Source: Phoenix dactylifera
Lineage: Eukaryota; Streptophyta; Magnoliopsida; Arecales; Arecaceae
Direction: 5' to 3'
Length of the DNA: 64,000 bases
Assembly: GCF_009389715.1 (NCBI RefSeq)
Contig: NW_024067738.1
Coordinates: 310,001 to 374,000, forward strand
The notes under the pieces were generated by a model. That model was not told the origin of the DNA. It was given only the letters and a program-made list of their open reading frames with translations, and did no database searches. Positions 54,472 through 64,000 of the stretch are shown here, piece by piece. Each line of letters opens with the position of its first letter. The first letter of the stretch is position 1. The translations under genes and the position numbers were made by a program.

Positions 54472-56121
54472 ACTGACGGAAAAAAAAAAGCTCAAACTCT
54501 CAGTTGAGTCAATGATGCCTCGTCAAGGCTACAGAATTCGACCTCCTCAATGAGAAATTCAACCGAGACAGAAGCAGCTTCTACTAAAAACGGTAATTCT
54601 ATTTCTAGCAACAAATTCTCTTCTCGGGTTCTCCTGAGATTGCAGCAAATCACATTCCAAATACCCAAGGGCTGCTAAAGTAGGTTCAAACATGGACCTT
54701 TAACATATTCAAAGAGACTTTAGCATTCCTGCTATTTGGCTAGCAGATTTGAATAGATGAAAGAGCCTTCTTCAAGAACAATTCAGTGATACGGTCTGAT
54801 TCTTGGACCAAAAATTTGCATTAATGATATCATTCCATTAGCACAACCATCCGTTGGACCTCTGCTATCCTTCCATTAGTGATTCTATGGACTTCTATTG
54901 CTTGGCGCCGTTTTGCTAAAAAGTTAAAAAAGAAGAAAGAAAGGGAAAAAAGAAGATGTTGTGGCCCTCTATTATTTCATGTCCAATGAGAGAATGCATT
55001 GATTAGGTCTCAAGATCATCAAAAAGAAAAGAGTATTTCTCAATATCAGCAACAGTCCAGTTAAGCTGAGAGTTAGCACAGAGCAGCTTGGATTATTTTC
55101 CTAATTTCATCACAAGAAAAGAGAGTAAGCTCAAATGGAGCAATTTTGGCTGTCACAGCTGATTTTGTCCATCTTATATCAGTGACAGTGCTCACTATAT
55201 TGGATATTATATTGTTAAAAAAAAAAAAAGACAGGAAAAGCAAGAGGAAGAATTAAGGATCGCTGAAGTTTAACAGCTGGAACATTTGCTTCCATATTTT
55301 ATTATTATAGCATTTTAAAAGAATGACATTCTGTGGAAATTCCTTCAAAAAAAGTAGGCATACTGTGGGATTTTTTTTTTTTTTTTGAAGGAAATCATGT
55401 AAAACTTTCTCAACAACCATTTCAGTGGTTAGTGTGGATTTGTCGTGGTTTAACAACCACATAACTCCGTGCCTGATATCCAAAGAGGACGAACAGAATC
55501 ATTTGGTCCCTCCTCGAGGTGGGGGAGAGAGATGGAATCGAAAGCTCCCGGACTTTCCTTAGAACACAGCATGACAGGGATTACCATGTGGTTTCCGATG
55601 AGAGGTTTGCACGCAAGAGTTTGGTAGTTAAAGACAACCACTGCTCTCATTGTCCTCTTGATAACTCCTGGACTAGAGTTCTCACGTGGATGGCAGGTCC
55701 CCCTCCAAGTAAACCTACAAACTTGCCATCAATCATTGGGCCTAGGTGTCTTCTTAGGTGACCACGTCGACACCGACGACACCTCATCTTTCCCTTGTCT
55801 TGTGGTGCATGGGGTTGGCACTCCACTCCCATCAATCTTGTCATTAGAAACCCCACCTCATATTAAACAAAGGATTGTGTGGACCTTCTCCCCGGCATTT
55901 GGGCTGAGTGCATCCCATGACCTTGGAGGGACCCTTTCGAAGAGTCGAGGCCAAACCAAAAAAGAAAAAAGAAAAAAAGATGCATGTATATCCAATGCCC
56001 CATCAAACACCATTCAGAAGCACCATTTTAATCCAAAGTATTTGGTCGCATGCCTAGCTCCAACCCAGTTACATTTTCTAACTCTTTTTTATTCATATTT
56101 TCTTATATTGATCATTTCATT
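54469..56121. other. Intergenic, no gene recognised
   Basis: Poly(A) and poly(T) runs near 55,217 and 55,372. GC-richer part 55,500-55,900 with ORFs on both strands that match no family I know. Confidence 0.4.
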
Positions 56122-56259
56122 TCATGTAAGAACAAATAGTAGCAGATTGAAAGTGGTAACGTTGGAAAGGTATTGGGAGGAGAGGTGTCTAGCTAGAGAA
56201 GAAGCTAAAAGAGAAGAGAAGAGAAGAGAAGAGAAGAGAAAGGTCATTGCCATAACCAT
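56122..56259 (-). CDS. Possible small secreted peptide precursor
   Basis: From ATG 56259 the frame encodes 45 residues starting MVMAMTFLFSSLLFSSLLASS, a convincing signal-peptide-like hydrophobic run with an LARHLSSQ cleavage-like region. A minus-strand TATAAAT box at 56307-56301 lies 42 bp upstream, which would place the transcript start just before this ATG and after the earlier ATG 56292. The chain after the signal is only ~22 residues and ends hydrophobic (FNLLLFVLT), so a missed splice site or later exon is possible. The hydrophobic core is partly encoded by a GAGAA repeat (56212-56240), so chance is a real alternative. Confidence 0.35.
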   Translation of the reverse strand: MVMAMTFLFSSLLFSSLLASSLARHLSSQYLSNVTTFNLLLFVLT

Positions 56260-56300
56260 CAGAAGAGAGAGTACTTTGGGGGCTGGATTCATGTGGTGGC

Positions 56301-56307
56301 ATTTATA
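56301..56307 (-). promoter_or_regulatory. TATA box of the small peptide ORF
   Basis: TATAAAT on the minus strand, preceded by CCCTC, 42 bp from ATG 56259. Confidence 0.35.
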
Positions 56308-56409
56308 GAGGGTTCGGTGTCTTCTTCTTCTACGAGCACATGGGATGGGGGCTGTCCTTTTAGGTAGGTTGCGAAGAGCAAAGGGTGAACGTGCCGCCAT
56401 GTGCTCCAC

Positions 56410-57233
56410 CAGAACGCACCTTATATACTTCCATTCCCCCTTAGAGCTTCTGCTTAAAAGTCATTAATTCGAAGTTCTTTAGTTATCAAATCCTTTAGAA
56501 ACTCACTCACTCTAGGACCTAGTTATTGGGTACATTTATTTCCTTCAGGACTGTATATGATCTTTTCTTTTTTCTTACTTTCCGAATTAAGACTTCGGTT
56601 ATTCCAAATATTTCCCTCTCCAACTTTCAATCATTTTTGTTTGTGGGCTGGCCTCCACATGCGAAAGGACTGCTTGGGATGGATGAGCCTCGGCGCTTTA
56701 ATGAGACAGCGGTAGGAGAAAGTTTTGGCTCTTCTGCCCTTCCAACCCTCCCTAAGTGCTTAAATGGAGGTCGCACAGCTCAATCCTCGACCATACTGAA
56801 GCTCTTAGGGCTTGGCAAGGTAACAAATAGCTTTCTCCTCCTACTTCCTGGCCACCTTCTTTATTATCTGTGTCTATCCTCAATCTCTATTCTCTGTAAC
56901 ATATTCTTAGTTCTTCCACTTTCCTTGTCATCAGCATTGTTTCTTCTCTCCTCCATTGCTATAAGAATTAAGTCCTCCTCTATTCAATGCATTACTGCTG
57001 CAATCGTTGTTTCAAACTGATTCTTTAATCAAAAGAAAAGGAAAAAAGAAAAGCATGTTTCAACTGATTCATTAATTTAATATCACTGATATCTTGCTAC
57101 AATCCTGCTGGTTAATTTTCATGGCGGTCGATGTCGTGTCTTTTGTTGTTAGTTATATAAGTAGCAAGTAGTAGTGTCTATTCTTGTGATTTGCATAGTT
57201 GCCATCTTCTTCAATGCAGTTCTCCTTTCTTCG
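56410..57233. other. Upstream region of the HLH gene
   Basis: An exon-like stretch with donor GGCAAG/GTAACA near 56820 could be a leader exon of the HLH gene. This is inference; no coding function is supported. Confidence 0.3.
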
Positions 57234-57969
57234 ATGGAGAAGCAGCAAAGAAATAAGCAAAGACGGGCGTATTCGGTCAAACCAAATGCCTTATCATGTG
57301 CAAACTTCTCGCAGAAGTACATCAGTTATCTCTTGCCAGCTCTTCTAAATGTCACCGAGCATTGGCTCCTCAGGCAGAAACAAAGATAATAACATCAAGA
57401 AGACCATCAGATATGAAGTAGACATGGCACTAGCACTGTCGACTGGTGAGTTCAGATGGAGCCGTGCCTTAAGACGCAAACTCGAGCAAGGCATGGACCC
57501 AAGAAAACTTCATAACACTGCCACACTCGGAACAACCACCAATAGTACTTTTAATATTGAAATGCTTGGCCAATTCTTGGCATGCCCAGGAATTCCTAGG
57601 TCTGTCGATAATGCTGAGAACCAGATGAACTTAAAACCAAATTCTAAACTAAATGAAGCAAGCAGGTTGAGAACAATCGGCCAGCGGCAAGGTGCTCGGA
57701 GAGAGGAAATCAGAAGGGAAGAGGAGATTGATGACCACATGAAGATACTGAGATTGCTTTTACCTGGTGGGAATGAGATGGGGTTAAGTGAATTGCTCTC
57801 TGAGGTGGAGAGTTACGTGGTATGTCTGCAGTTGCAGGTGAATATTCTTAGGACTCTTGTTGGTCCACACTTAAATATTAGTACTCGTGGCCTTGGTCTC
57901 ATCAAGGACTATTTCATGTTAAAAAGCAAAGTTATATACTTTATTCATGTTTATATTGTGAGCATGTGA
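57234..57969 (+). pseudogene. Atypical HLH protein of IBH1/AIF type, apparent frameshift
   Basis: IBH1/AIF proteins are HLH factors without DNA-binding basic residues; they block bHLH activators of cell elongation in brassinosteroid response. From ATG 57234 one frame gives MEKQQRNKQRRAYSVKPN, then FSQKYISYLLPALLNVTEHWLL, matching the family's N-terminal block, and stops at 57387-57389. The next frame, open from ATG 57349, continues with RYEVDMALALSTGEFRWSRALRRKL and the HLH (EIDDHMKILRLLLPGG, LLSEVESYVVCLQLQVNILRTLV). The two halves fit one protein with a one-base shift between about 57350 and 57390. Either a real lesion, an assembly error, or translation from 57349 alone. The helices look intact. 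The C-terminus runs about 35 residues past the HLH. Confidence 0.68.
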
Positions 57970-58147
57970 GAGAGTAAATAGAATGTGAGAGATAGGTGGA
58001 GACTATTATTGCAACTGAGTAGGCTTTCGTTGGCAAGCTACATTCAACTATGTACGTACTCAAGTTTGTTTTAGTAATGATGGTGCAGCTTTGTAAGTAA
58101 TGTGTTATACCATTCTCTCCTCTCAAAAAAAAAGAAAAAAGAATTGT

Positions 58148-58285
58148 GATATCATTTCCAACTTATAATAATGGTGGACATGATATTAGGAGTTTTCTTC
58201 TTTCTGCACTGTGAATGATATCATTTCCAACTTATAATAATGGTGGACATGATATTAGGAGTTTTCTTCTTTCTGCACTGTGAAT
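58148..58285. repeat. Perfect 69-bp tandem duplication
   Basis: 58148-58216 is repeated at 58217-58285 without a visible difference (GATATCATTTCCAACTTATA start, CACTGTGAAT end). GATAT follows again after the second copy. A very recent duplication or assembly artefact. Confidence 0.96.
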
Positions 58286-61200
58286 GATATAGAGTATGCC
58301 TCGCAGATGCTATGCTTTGCAAATAAGAATATGAAACAAACTATAGAAGGTAACATGCATTTATCTACAACAGGCCATTTGATTAATATGATGCACCACT
58401 TGACTGCCCAAATTCCATTGATTGTCTTATCGGCATGGTTTCACAGTAAAGTCCTTCAAGACTCAAGATGTCTGAGTTAGACAGCTCGACCACAGTAGAG
58501 TAAGTTTATGCTGAAATTGAATTGATGGAGCTAAATAATTGTCCAACCACCTAATTCCCATTTCTCAAAAAAATTGAAAAAAAAAATAAAGGAGAAAACC
58601 AAGTCTGAAAAAATAAGGGAGTTGGTAACTTAATGCTTGGAGTGCTTTTAAGCAGATATGAGGGATTTTTTAAATACTTGGAAAGCTTTCTTTCCGGTAA
58701 AACAAAAGATAAATCTTATTTGAAAATAGACCAGTCAACCAAATAGTATATAGTCTAAAAAAATTCTAAATGTTATGCAAAATTTGTTCACTGTATTTCC
58801 TGCAGGTAAAGATTTCAGAAAATATGACTACAGCCATAAAGTCACCGATGAAAGATGCATTGACTCAATGACCATACATAAGGTTATAACGATACAAGAT
58901 TTATGTTTCATAACTTTCTTCTAATGTTTCTTTAGCATGAATTATTTTTTGAGTTTTTTCTTAAGAAAAATATTAGCATGTGTTTTGTTTGATTATTTTT
59001 TATAATCTAGCAGACTAGATATCAAGAAAGGACAAAAATGATAATAGTAGCTACTTTAAGATTCATTGCTGCAACAATTTGCATATTTCTTAATCCAGAA
59101 TAAAAAAAATCTAATTGCATTGATGCAGCTATCTGCATTGCAATAAACATAATTAGGTAATCTTTAGATCTAGCCCTTTTTTGAGGAAAAAATCTACCTA
59201 TGTTTTAATGAACAGGATACTTGCTTTAAGTGCAGCAAAAATGTTCTAAGGAAACCAATCAAAAACTCAAAAGAAACATTTCCAGCCGTTGCTCCAAAAT
59301 GCTACTTGCCTAACTGCTACTCAGATGTGAGATTAAGACACCAGTGTTTTGGGAAAAGTGGCAATATATGTAGATCAGACTTAAATCGATCCCTTGCTTC
59401 CCTATCTCACCTATTGCGACATATCTTTTCTTCTTCCAATAATATACCTATTCATATCTCTTCCTGTCATCTTCAATGTAAAGCTATTCGTGCACTTTTA
59501 TCTTCCAGTGCATGCTACTTCATGTGCTTCCTTGTTGCAGAAATCATTTGCTCGGCACCGTTTCGATTCTGTTAAGCTGGTCCACATTCTTACAATGTTA
59601 ATCTCTCCATCTAAAAATGATAAAATAGCCTCAAACTGATCCTTTTTGTATAAGCCTACAATTAAGCAAATTTCCAGGCTTTCATTAATGCAAAACCAGA
59701 TGCCTTTATGAGGTGATGAGACTAAAAGCACTACTGTATATAGTTTAAGTATTGAGGCAGGAGTAAGAGCATCATCAGACTTCAAACAGAATGGTTATTT
59801 GCAATCGATTCCAGATTTAAAAGGCCCTTCTCGGTCCTCTCCTCTTTGCTAGTTCTATGCATACAACTTTTCGATACGCCCTTTGATTTCTAGCATCATT
59901 GCAAACAACTCTCATTAATCAACTTATAATTCAGATATGTTTTTGGATCATTTTGTGCAAGACGCTTGGTTACCTTTTCTCATTGACTGTTATATCTAAA
60001 AAAAAGTTGAAGGGCATAGGAGCAAAATATCAGAGCTTGATATGAACTAGCTATCATATGGAAGAGTTGAAAAGGAGGGTAATCATTCTGAAGTTTTTCT
60101 TCTTCTTCTTCTTCTTCTTGAGGAATCGCTGGTCTGAAGAAAACGGTGCGAGCATTATTACTCAAGGAAGCATAATTCAGAACCAAAAGTGCCTCCATAT
60201 GCCTCAAGCCTTGCCAGGAGAGCATCGGAGAAGGACATAACACAGTGGGAGCTAAATTGCTAAAAGCAGGGATATTTTTTTTTTCATTTTATTTTTTTAG
60301 GTGTTAAAACCATGGATGTTTAGAGAATGCAGGATGAGCTTGGCGTTTCTATTTGGAATAAACAGTTTTGACTGTCAAGCATTCAAAAACAAAAACCCAA
60401 GCATTGCTTAACTCACGTCAGATAACATCAACAATGGTACTCAAGGAGATGACTAAATAGAAGAGACTGCTGAAGCCCTTTGAGATTTAGCAACAGACTT
60501 GTGACTTTGCTCAAAAATTTATACCTATGATTCCATCCTGCTTTCGTTGCGATTCATGCTCTGATAAACCTAGAAATCTATACTATATCAGAAAGAGCAA
60601 TAGCGTCCTTTAGGTCCGTCAAATTTTCAAATAGCCCCAAATTCCTCTCTTTCTGCCCTAATTAACGAACCCATTACCGCTCTATCTCCATCTCCCTCCC
60701 CCTCTCTAACAACCTAACACCACCAATATGTATCTTCATTTTATCCTTTTTAAATTTTTATGTTATTTTTTATTTATTATTATTTACTATTTTTTATTTT
60801 TTCTGAACATCGCAGCTACCTATATGCTAATTTGTCAAAACTGATAAAATATTTTAAAACCAAGGGGAGTTTATTGATGAACCTAGCATGACTTGTATGC
60901 TATCAACTTATGACTACTTCTTAGGGGCCAAGCAGAGAGAGAACACAGTTAAAAACCGCATATTGAGCTTATCTTATATAGTCAATTGAATCTGAACTTG
61001 AAAGAAAACAACAAGAATGAAACAGGCTTTTTCGTGCTATTTCAGTTTGACATGTAGGTCAACCGTTCCAATAAAGATTCATTAAAGATCACACGCAACT
61101 ACATGGAGTTCATAAGAACAAGTGGACTTCAGTTCCCATAACATAATATGCAAAATTACTTGATTAGTTCCTAATAACAGCCATGAAGTACAATAGGTTA

Positions 61201-61326
61201 GTGCTGTTAATCTATAATCATGCGGAGCTTATGGAAGCCATTGACTGTTGCTACTTGGATCTGAGGAAAACTAATAACAGAGCATAAGAGTTCCCTATCC
61301 TTTGTCAAGCATTCCTTTGCATGCCA
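58286..61326. other. Intergenic, no gene recognised
   Basis: AT-rich with a (TTC)n run at about 60096-60119. Short ORFs (59306-59639 plus, 59498-59785 minus) have no recognisable domain. Confidence 0.45.
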
Positions 61327-62423
61327 TCATACTGTGTAGTTCTGTTGGGCGGTGTCAATATCAAGCCCTTTCATCTTGGCCATTGATTCCACATGGCCCT
61401 TAAGTGCGTGCAGCTCCCTCAGCCTGCAAATTATGATCAGAAGATGGCAAGATTCTGATTAGAACATAAAAAGGCTTTTGAAAGTAATTTTTTTTTTTTT
61501 TTTGCTAAAACAGATATTTCATACATTTCGAGTATGGATATATCCAACAAAATCAGAAAACAACAAGTCATAGAGTGTTCTAGGCAACTCTCCCTGCCCG
61601 GCCCACAAGGTGCCTCCAGAGTGGCAGGCCACATATACAACCACCTAGTCCGTCGCTCCGTTGGCCTCTCTGAACACATGCTTAGCCTGAAAGGCCATTT
61701 CATCTCTCACCATCGCCCAAATGTCTCGAAGCAGGAGGTATCCCCCTTCAACACCGCAAGGACCCCCTTGACCTAGCTGATCACGGTGGCCAAGTCACCC
61801 TCCAATATAATCGAGCTAGCCTGTAGCACTCGTCGCGCATGACACAGGCCAGCCCAAACCAACTTTGACTCTGTTCCAAAACCAACGTGTCGAAGATTTG
61901 ACAGCCACCACCCTGGAGTTCGGGCCCTGATGACAAATCTAGCACCTTCCCTCCTGCCTTTGTCCAAAATAGAACAATCAAATTTGATCTTGAGGAAACT
62001 CAAGGATAGGAGCTCCTAGATGAAAAATACCATACAAGGCCTTCCCTGAGCAGAATGGGGGCCCCAGGTGTTCCGATTTTGATAGTAATTTTAATTAAAA
62101 GAATTAAATCCATAAAAGACATGAGGGTCATTAAAGTCATGTCTCAGGCATCCTGAATGAGCCACACTAAATTGGAACCCACATCAGTATCCTCTTGATG
62201 CAAAGAGTTCTAGGAGATGATGAGTTAGGATACTTGCCGGTTCAAGTATTCAAGCATCCTTCAAAATGATATCGGAAAGTTATTTTCACAAACAAGATTT
62301 TTCTGAACATTATAGCATGTGCAGGAGAAACAGCCAAGTAATCCAACAAAAGCCATGTACCTTGCAGCCTCAGCGCATCTCCTAGCTTGCCAAGCAACTT
62401 CTGAAAGCTCCCTGTAGCTATTC
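61327..62423 (-). CDS. Unrecognised gene, last two exons
   Basis: Two exons fit: 62423-62361 (acceptor CTCTGACAG, donor CAAG/GTACAT) and 61423-61327 (acceptor TTTGCAG, stop TGA 61329-61327). They encode [21 protein letters not shown] joined to [18 protein letters not shown] and a C-terminus [13 protein letters not shown]. The helical, charged pattern suggests a coiled-coil end. I do not recognise the family. Strong splice sites and clean phase (1 then 2) argue that it is real. Upstream exons lie to the right, past the LINE ORF1 and perhaps outside the window. A LINE tail sits in the intron between these exons. Confidence 0.6.
61488..62076 (-). mobile_element. 5'-truncated LINE with RNase H domain and poly(A) tail
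   Basis: Minus strand ends in an A run (plus-strand T's at 61488-61503). Flanks TTTTGAAAGTAATTTT (from 61476) and TTTTGATAGTAATTTT (from 62077) are the same sequence with one mismatch, a target duplication. Inside, the frame at 62003-61773 reads [30 protein letters not shown] and [11 protein letters not shown], the plant-type RNase H (RVT_3) at the end of LINE ORF2; the catalytic first Asp is kept (FDCS). A TAG and frame changes follow before 61703-61437. Dead copy of about 590 bp. Confidence 0.85.
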
Positions 62424-62617
62424 CTGTCAGAGAAAAGGGTGCTTGTTTCTGGGGCTTGAAGTCCATGTTGAGTCCTTTGCAATGTGGCCCATTGGGCTTC
62501 TCTCGTGAAGGAGAGAGAGTGAGGAGAGAGAGTGAGTGACTTGGGAAGTGTGCCGAGGTGCGCCAAACTCGGTGCGGTGGGTGGGGCTTTTCCCCAAACA
62601 CCTGGGAGGGGTGGACC
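62424..62617 (+). other. Start region of the right-hand LINE
   Basis: GA-rich stretch (62,505-62,540), then GC-rich sequence leading to the LINE ORF1. Probably LINE 5' UTR, start not fixed. Confidence 0.35.
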
Positions 62618-64000
62618 ATGGACGCTGGGGGGGGGGGGGGGAAGGAAAAGGGAAGGGGACGGAGTCGGAGGGAACGAAGACTCCTAAGGGTGCTGGGAAG
62701 CGGCAGGGACCTGGGAGGGCGGGATCCTCGCGGTCCTGGTCGGAGGTGGCTAGGGGCTCGGCCCGGCCATCTATGTGGACCACCCACGAGATCTCGGCTG
62801 AGGCATTAGAGGAGGTCCAGCGGCGGTTCCCGAAGGTGCTGGAGTTGACGCCGGAGTGGGTGGACATGGAGAGGGAGGTCTGGAGCTCCACGGCGGTGAT
62901 TGCGAGGAATCTGGGGCGACGTGTTCCGGCGGAGTGGGCAGCTCGGGAGGTGAAAGCGCGAGGGAAGTTGGAGTATGAGGTCGAAGCCTTCCCTATGGCC
63001 TCCGGGTACTTTGCTCTTCGGTTCCGAAGTGTGGAGGATAGGGAGGCGATGCTGCTGCGAGGTCCGTGGGTCATTGCCGGGCAGCTACTGGCGGTGGAGA
63101 GGTGGCAGCCAGACTTTGTTCCCGGGAGGATGGAGGTTAACAGGGTGTGGGTGTGGCTTCGCCTCCCTGGGCTGCCCCTCGAATACTGGCGCAAGGAGTC
63201 TATCTGGGAGATCGCTAATGAGGCCGGCGTTCCAATAGAAGTTGATGCTTTCACGGAGGACCGCCGGCGGATGGGGTATGCGAGGGTCAAGGTGGAGGTG
63301 AATGCTAGCTTACCGGTGCGGCCGGGGGTCTTTATCAGGGGGAAGGAAGGGAAGCTGTGGCAGTCCTTCACCTATGAGTCTCTACCGCCGGTTTGTTCCT
63401 ATTGTGGTCGTCTCGGCCATGGAGGGAATGGGTGCCGAGCTACGACCCCGGAGTCGGCTACGGGCAACGGGGGGTCTGAGGCCAGTGAGACGGGAGGAGG
63501 AGTACCTGATCATGGCTCCGGCGGTCAGGCGGTACCAGTGGTGGACGGGACGCGGTGCCGTGTTTTTGGCCCATGGCTTGCCACGCACAGGGTGCCAGTG
63601 CCGGCGCGCGCGGGTGCTGGCCCGCCTCCGGCTCGTCAGTCTGCAGCGGCTGAGCCGAGTCCCTCCATCGTGATGTCGACCTCCCCGGAGTCGCCTGTGG
63701 ACACCGATGGGTGGCAAAAGCCCACCAAAGTGGCCAGGCGGCGGTCGCCGGGGAAGGGGGTGGTGGGCGGTTCGGCGGCTAAGGAGACCGAGGCAACTCA
63801 TGCCGGCGCGGGTGCCGACTCAACCCCAGTGCAGACTGGGAAGGAAGGTGAACCGGGCCGGGCGGAGTTAGGATGGGCTGGATCTTTTGGGCTAAGGCCA
63901 AGCCTGGCGGCCCAAGGCGGGACGGGCTTTGTGAAGTTGGACCAGGCTTCTGCGATCGGGCCTTCCCCGGGCCAGGGCCCAAGCCCGATGAAGCGGGCCA
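62618..64000 (+). CDS. LINE ORF1 protein with DUF4283 and zinc knuckle, runs off the window
   Basis: ORF1 of plant L1-type LINEs binds the element's RNA. The main frame is open from 62536 to the end of the window; its first ATG is 62773, giving 409 complete codons. A DUF4283-like block follows: [39 protein letters not shown], then [23 protein letters not shown]-type knuckle [14 protein letters not shown] lies near residue 215. The tail is Pro/Gly/Ala-rich. A better start by position is ATG 62618, but it is in another frame and is separated by a run of 14 G's (62627-62640), so a G-run length change may have shifted the frame. No stop is seen, so this LINE may be young. ORF2 would lie to the right. 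Confidence 0.85.

Noticed and set aside
62427-63371. 314-codon minus-strand ORF
   Set aside because: Shadow of the LINE ORF1, which has recognisable domains on the plus strand.

Overview
The window is nuclear DNA from a flowering plant. Spliced genes with GT-AG introns, GC-rich 5' ends on several genes, a PPR-DYW gene and dense LTR, LINE, hAT, CACTA and MITE-type elements all point that way. The style suggests a monocot, but nothing here fixes the species. All coordinates, splice sites and similarities were read by eye.

Left part (1-15,500): a solo-LTR-like sequence (about 460-1099) and a complete Ty3/gypsy element of Tat type (1439-14407, minus strand, 5-bp target duplication ATATG) lie downstream of the first three exons of a chloroplast NFU2-like Fe-S scaffold gene (exons 15485-14785, minus strand). 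No further NFU2 exon was found in the window, so the elements probably sit in an NFU2 intron that runs off the left edge, or they have cut the gene. In element order it carries LTR, gag, protease, RT, two RNase H domains, integrase, a mosaic tandem-repeat array, and then a spliced gene on the opposite strand with its own TATA box. Gag-pol has two in-frame stops and one frameshift. The antisense gene reads through intact across three exons.

Middle (16,900-27,200): a complete four-exon isoprenylcysteine methyltransferase gene (ICMT, minus strand) with a 5.2-kb first intron, followed upstream by a diverged partial copy of its exon 2 and intron 1. Comparing the two copies exposes later insertions as empty/filled sites: a SINE-like element in ICMT, and a roughly 400-bp segment with a TATA box and a possible small secreted protein in the copy.

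Transposon-rich zone (28,000-41,000): a gypsy LTR/PBS remnant, a 1,385-bp hAT-type element with perfect 8-bp duplications and GC-rich gene-like cargo, a Harbinger-like MITE immediately after it, a 272-bp tandem duplication, long microsatellites and a CACTA transposon end.

Right part (41,000-64,000): a DUF863-like plant gene (plus strand), a PPR-DYW organelle RNA-editing factor (minus), a possible small secreted peptide (minus), an atypical HLH gene of IBH1/AIF type split by an apparent frameshift (plus), and the last two exons of an unrecognised gene (minus). A 5'-truncated LINE with near-perfect target duplications sits in that gene's last intron, and a LINE ORF1 runs off the right edge. The genes do not form a pathway; this is ordinary interspersed plant gene space.
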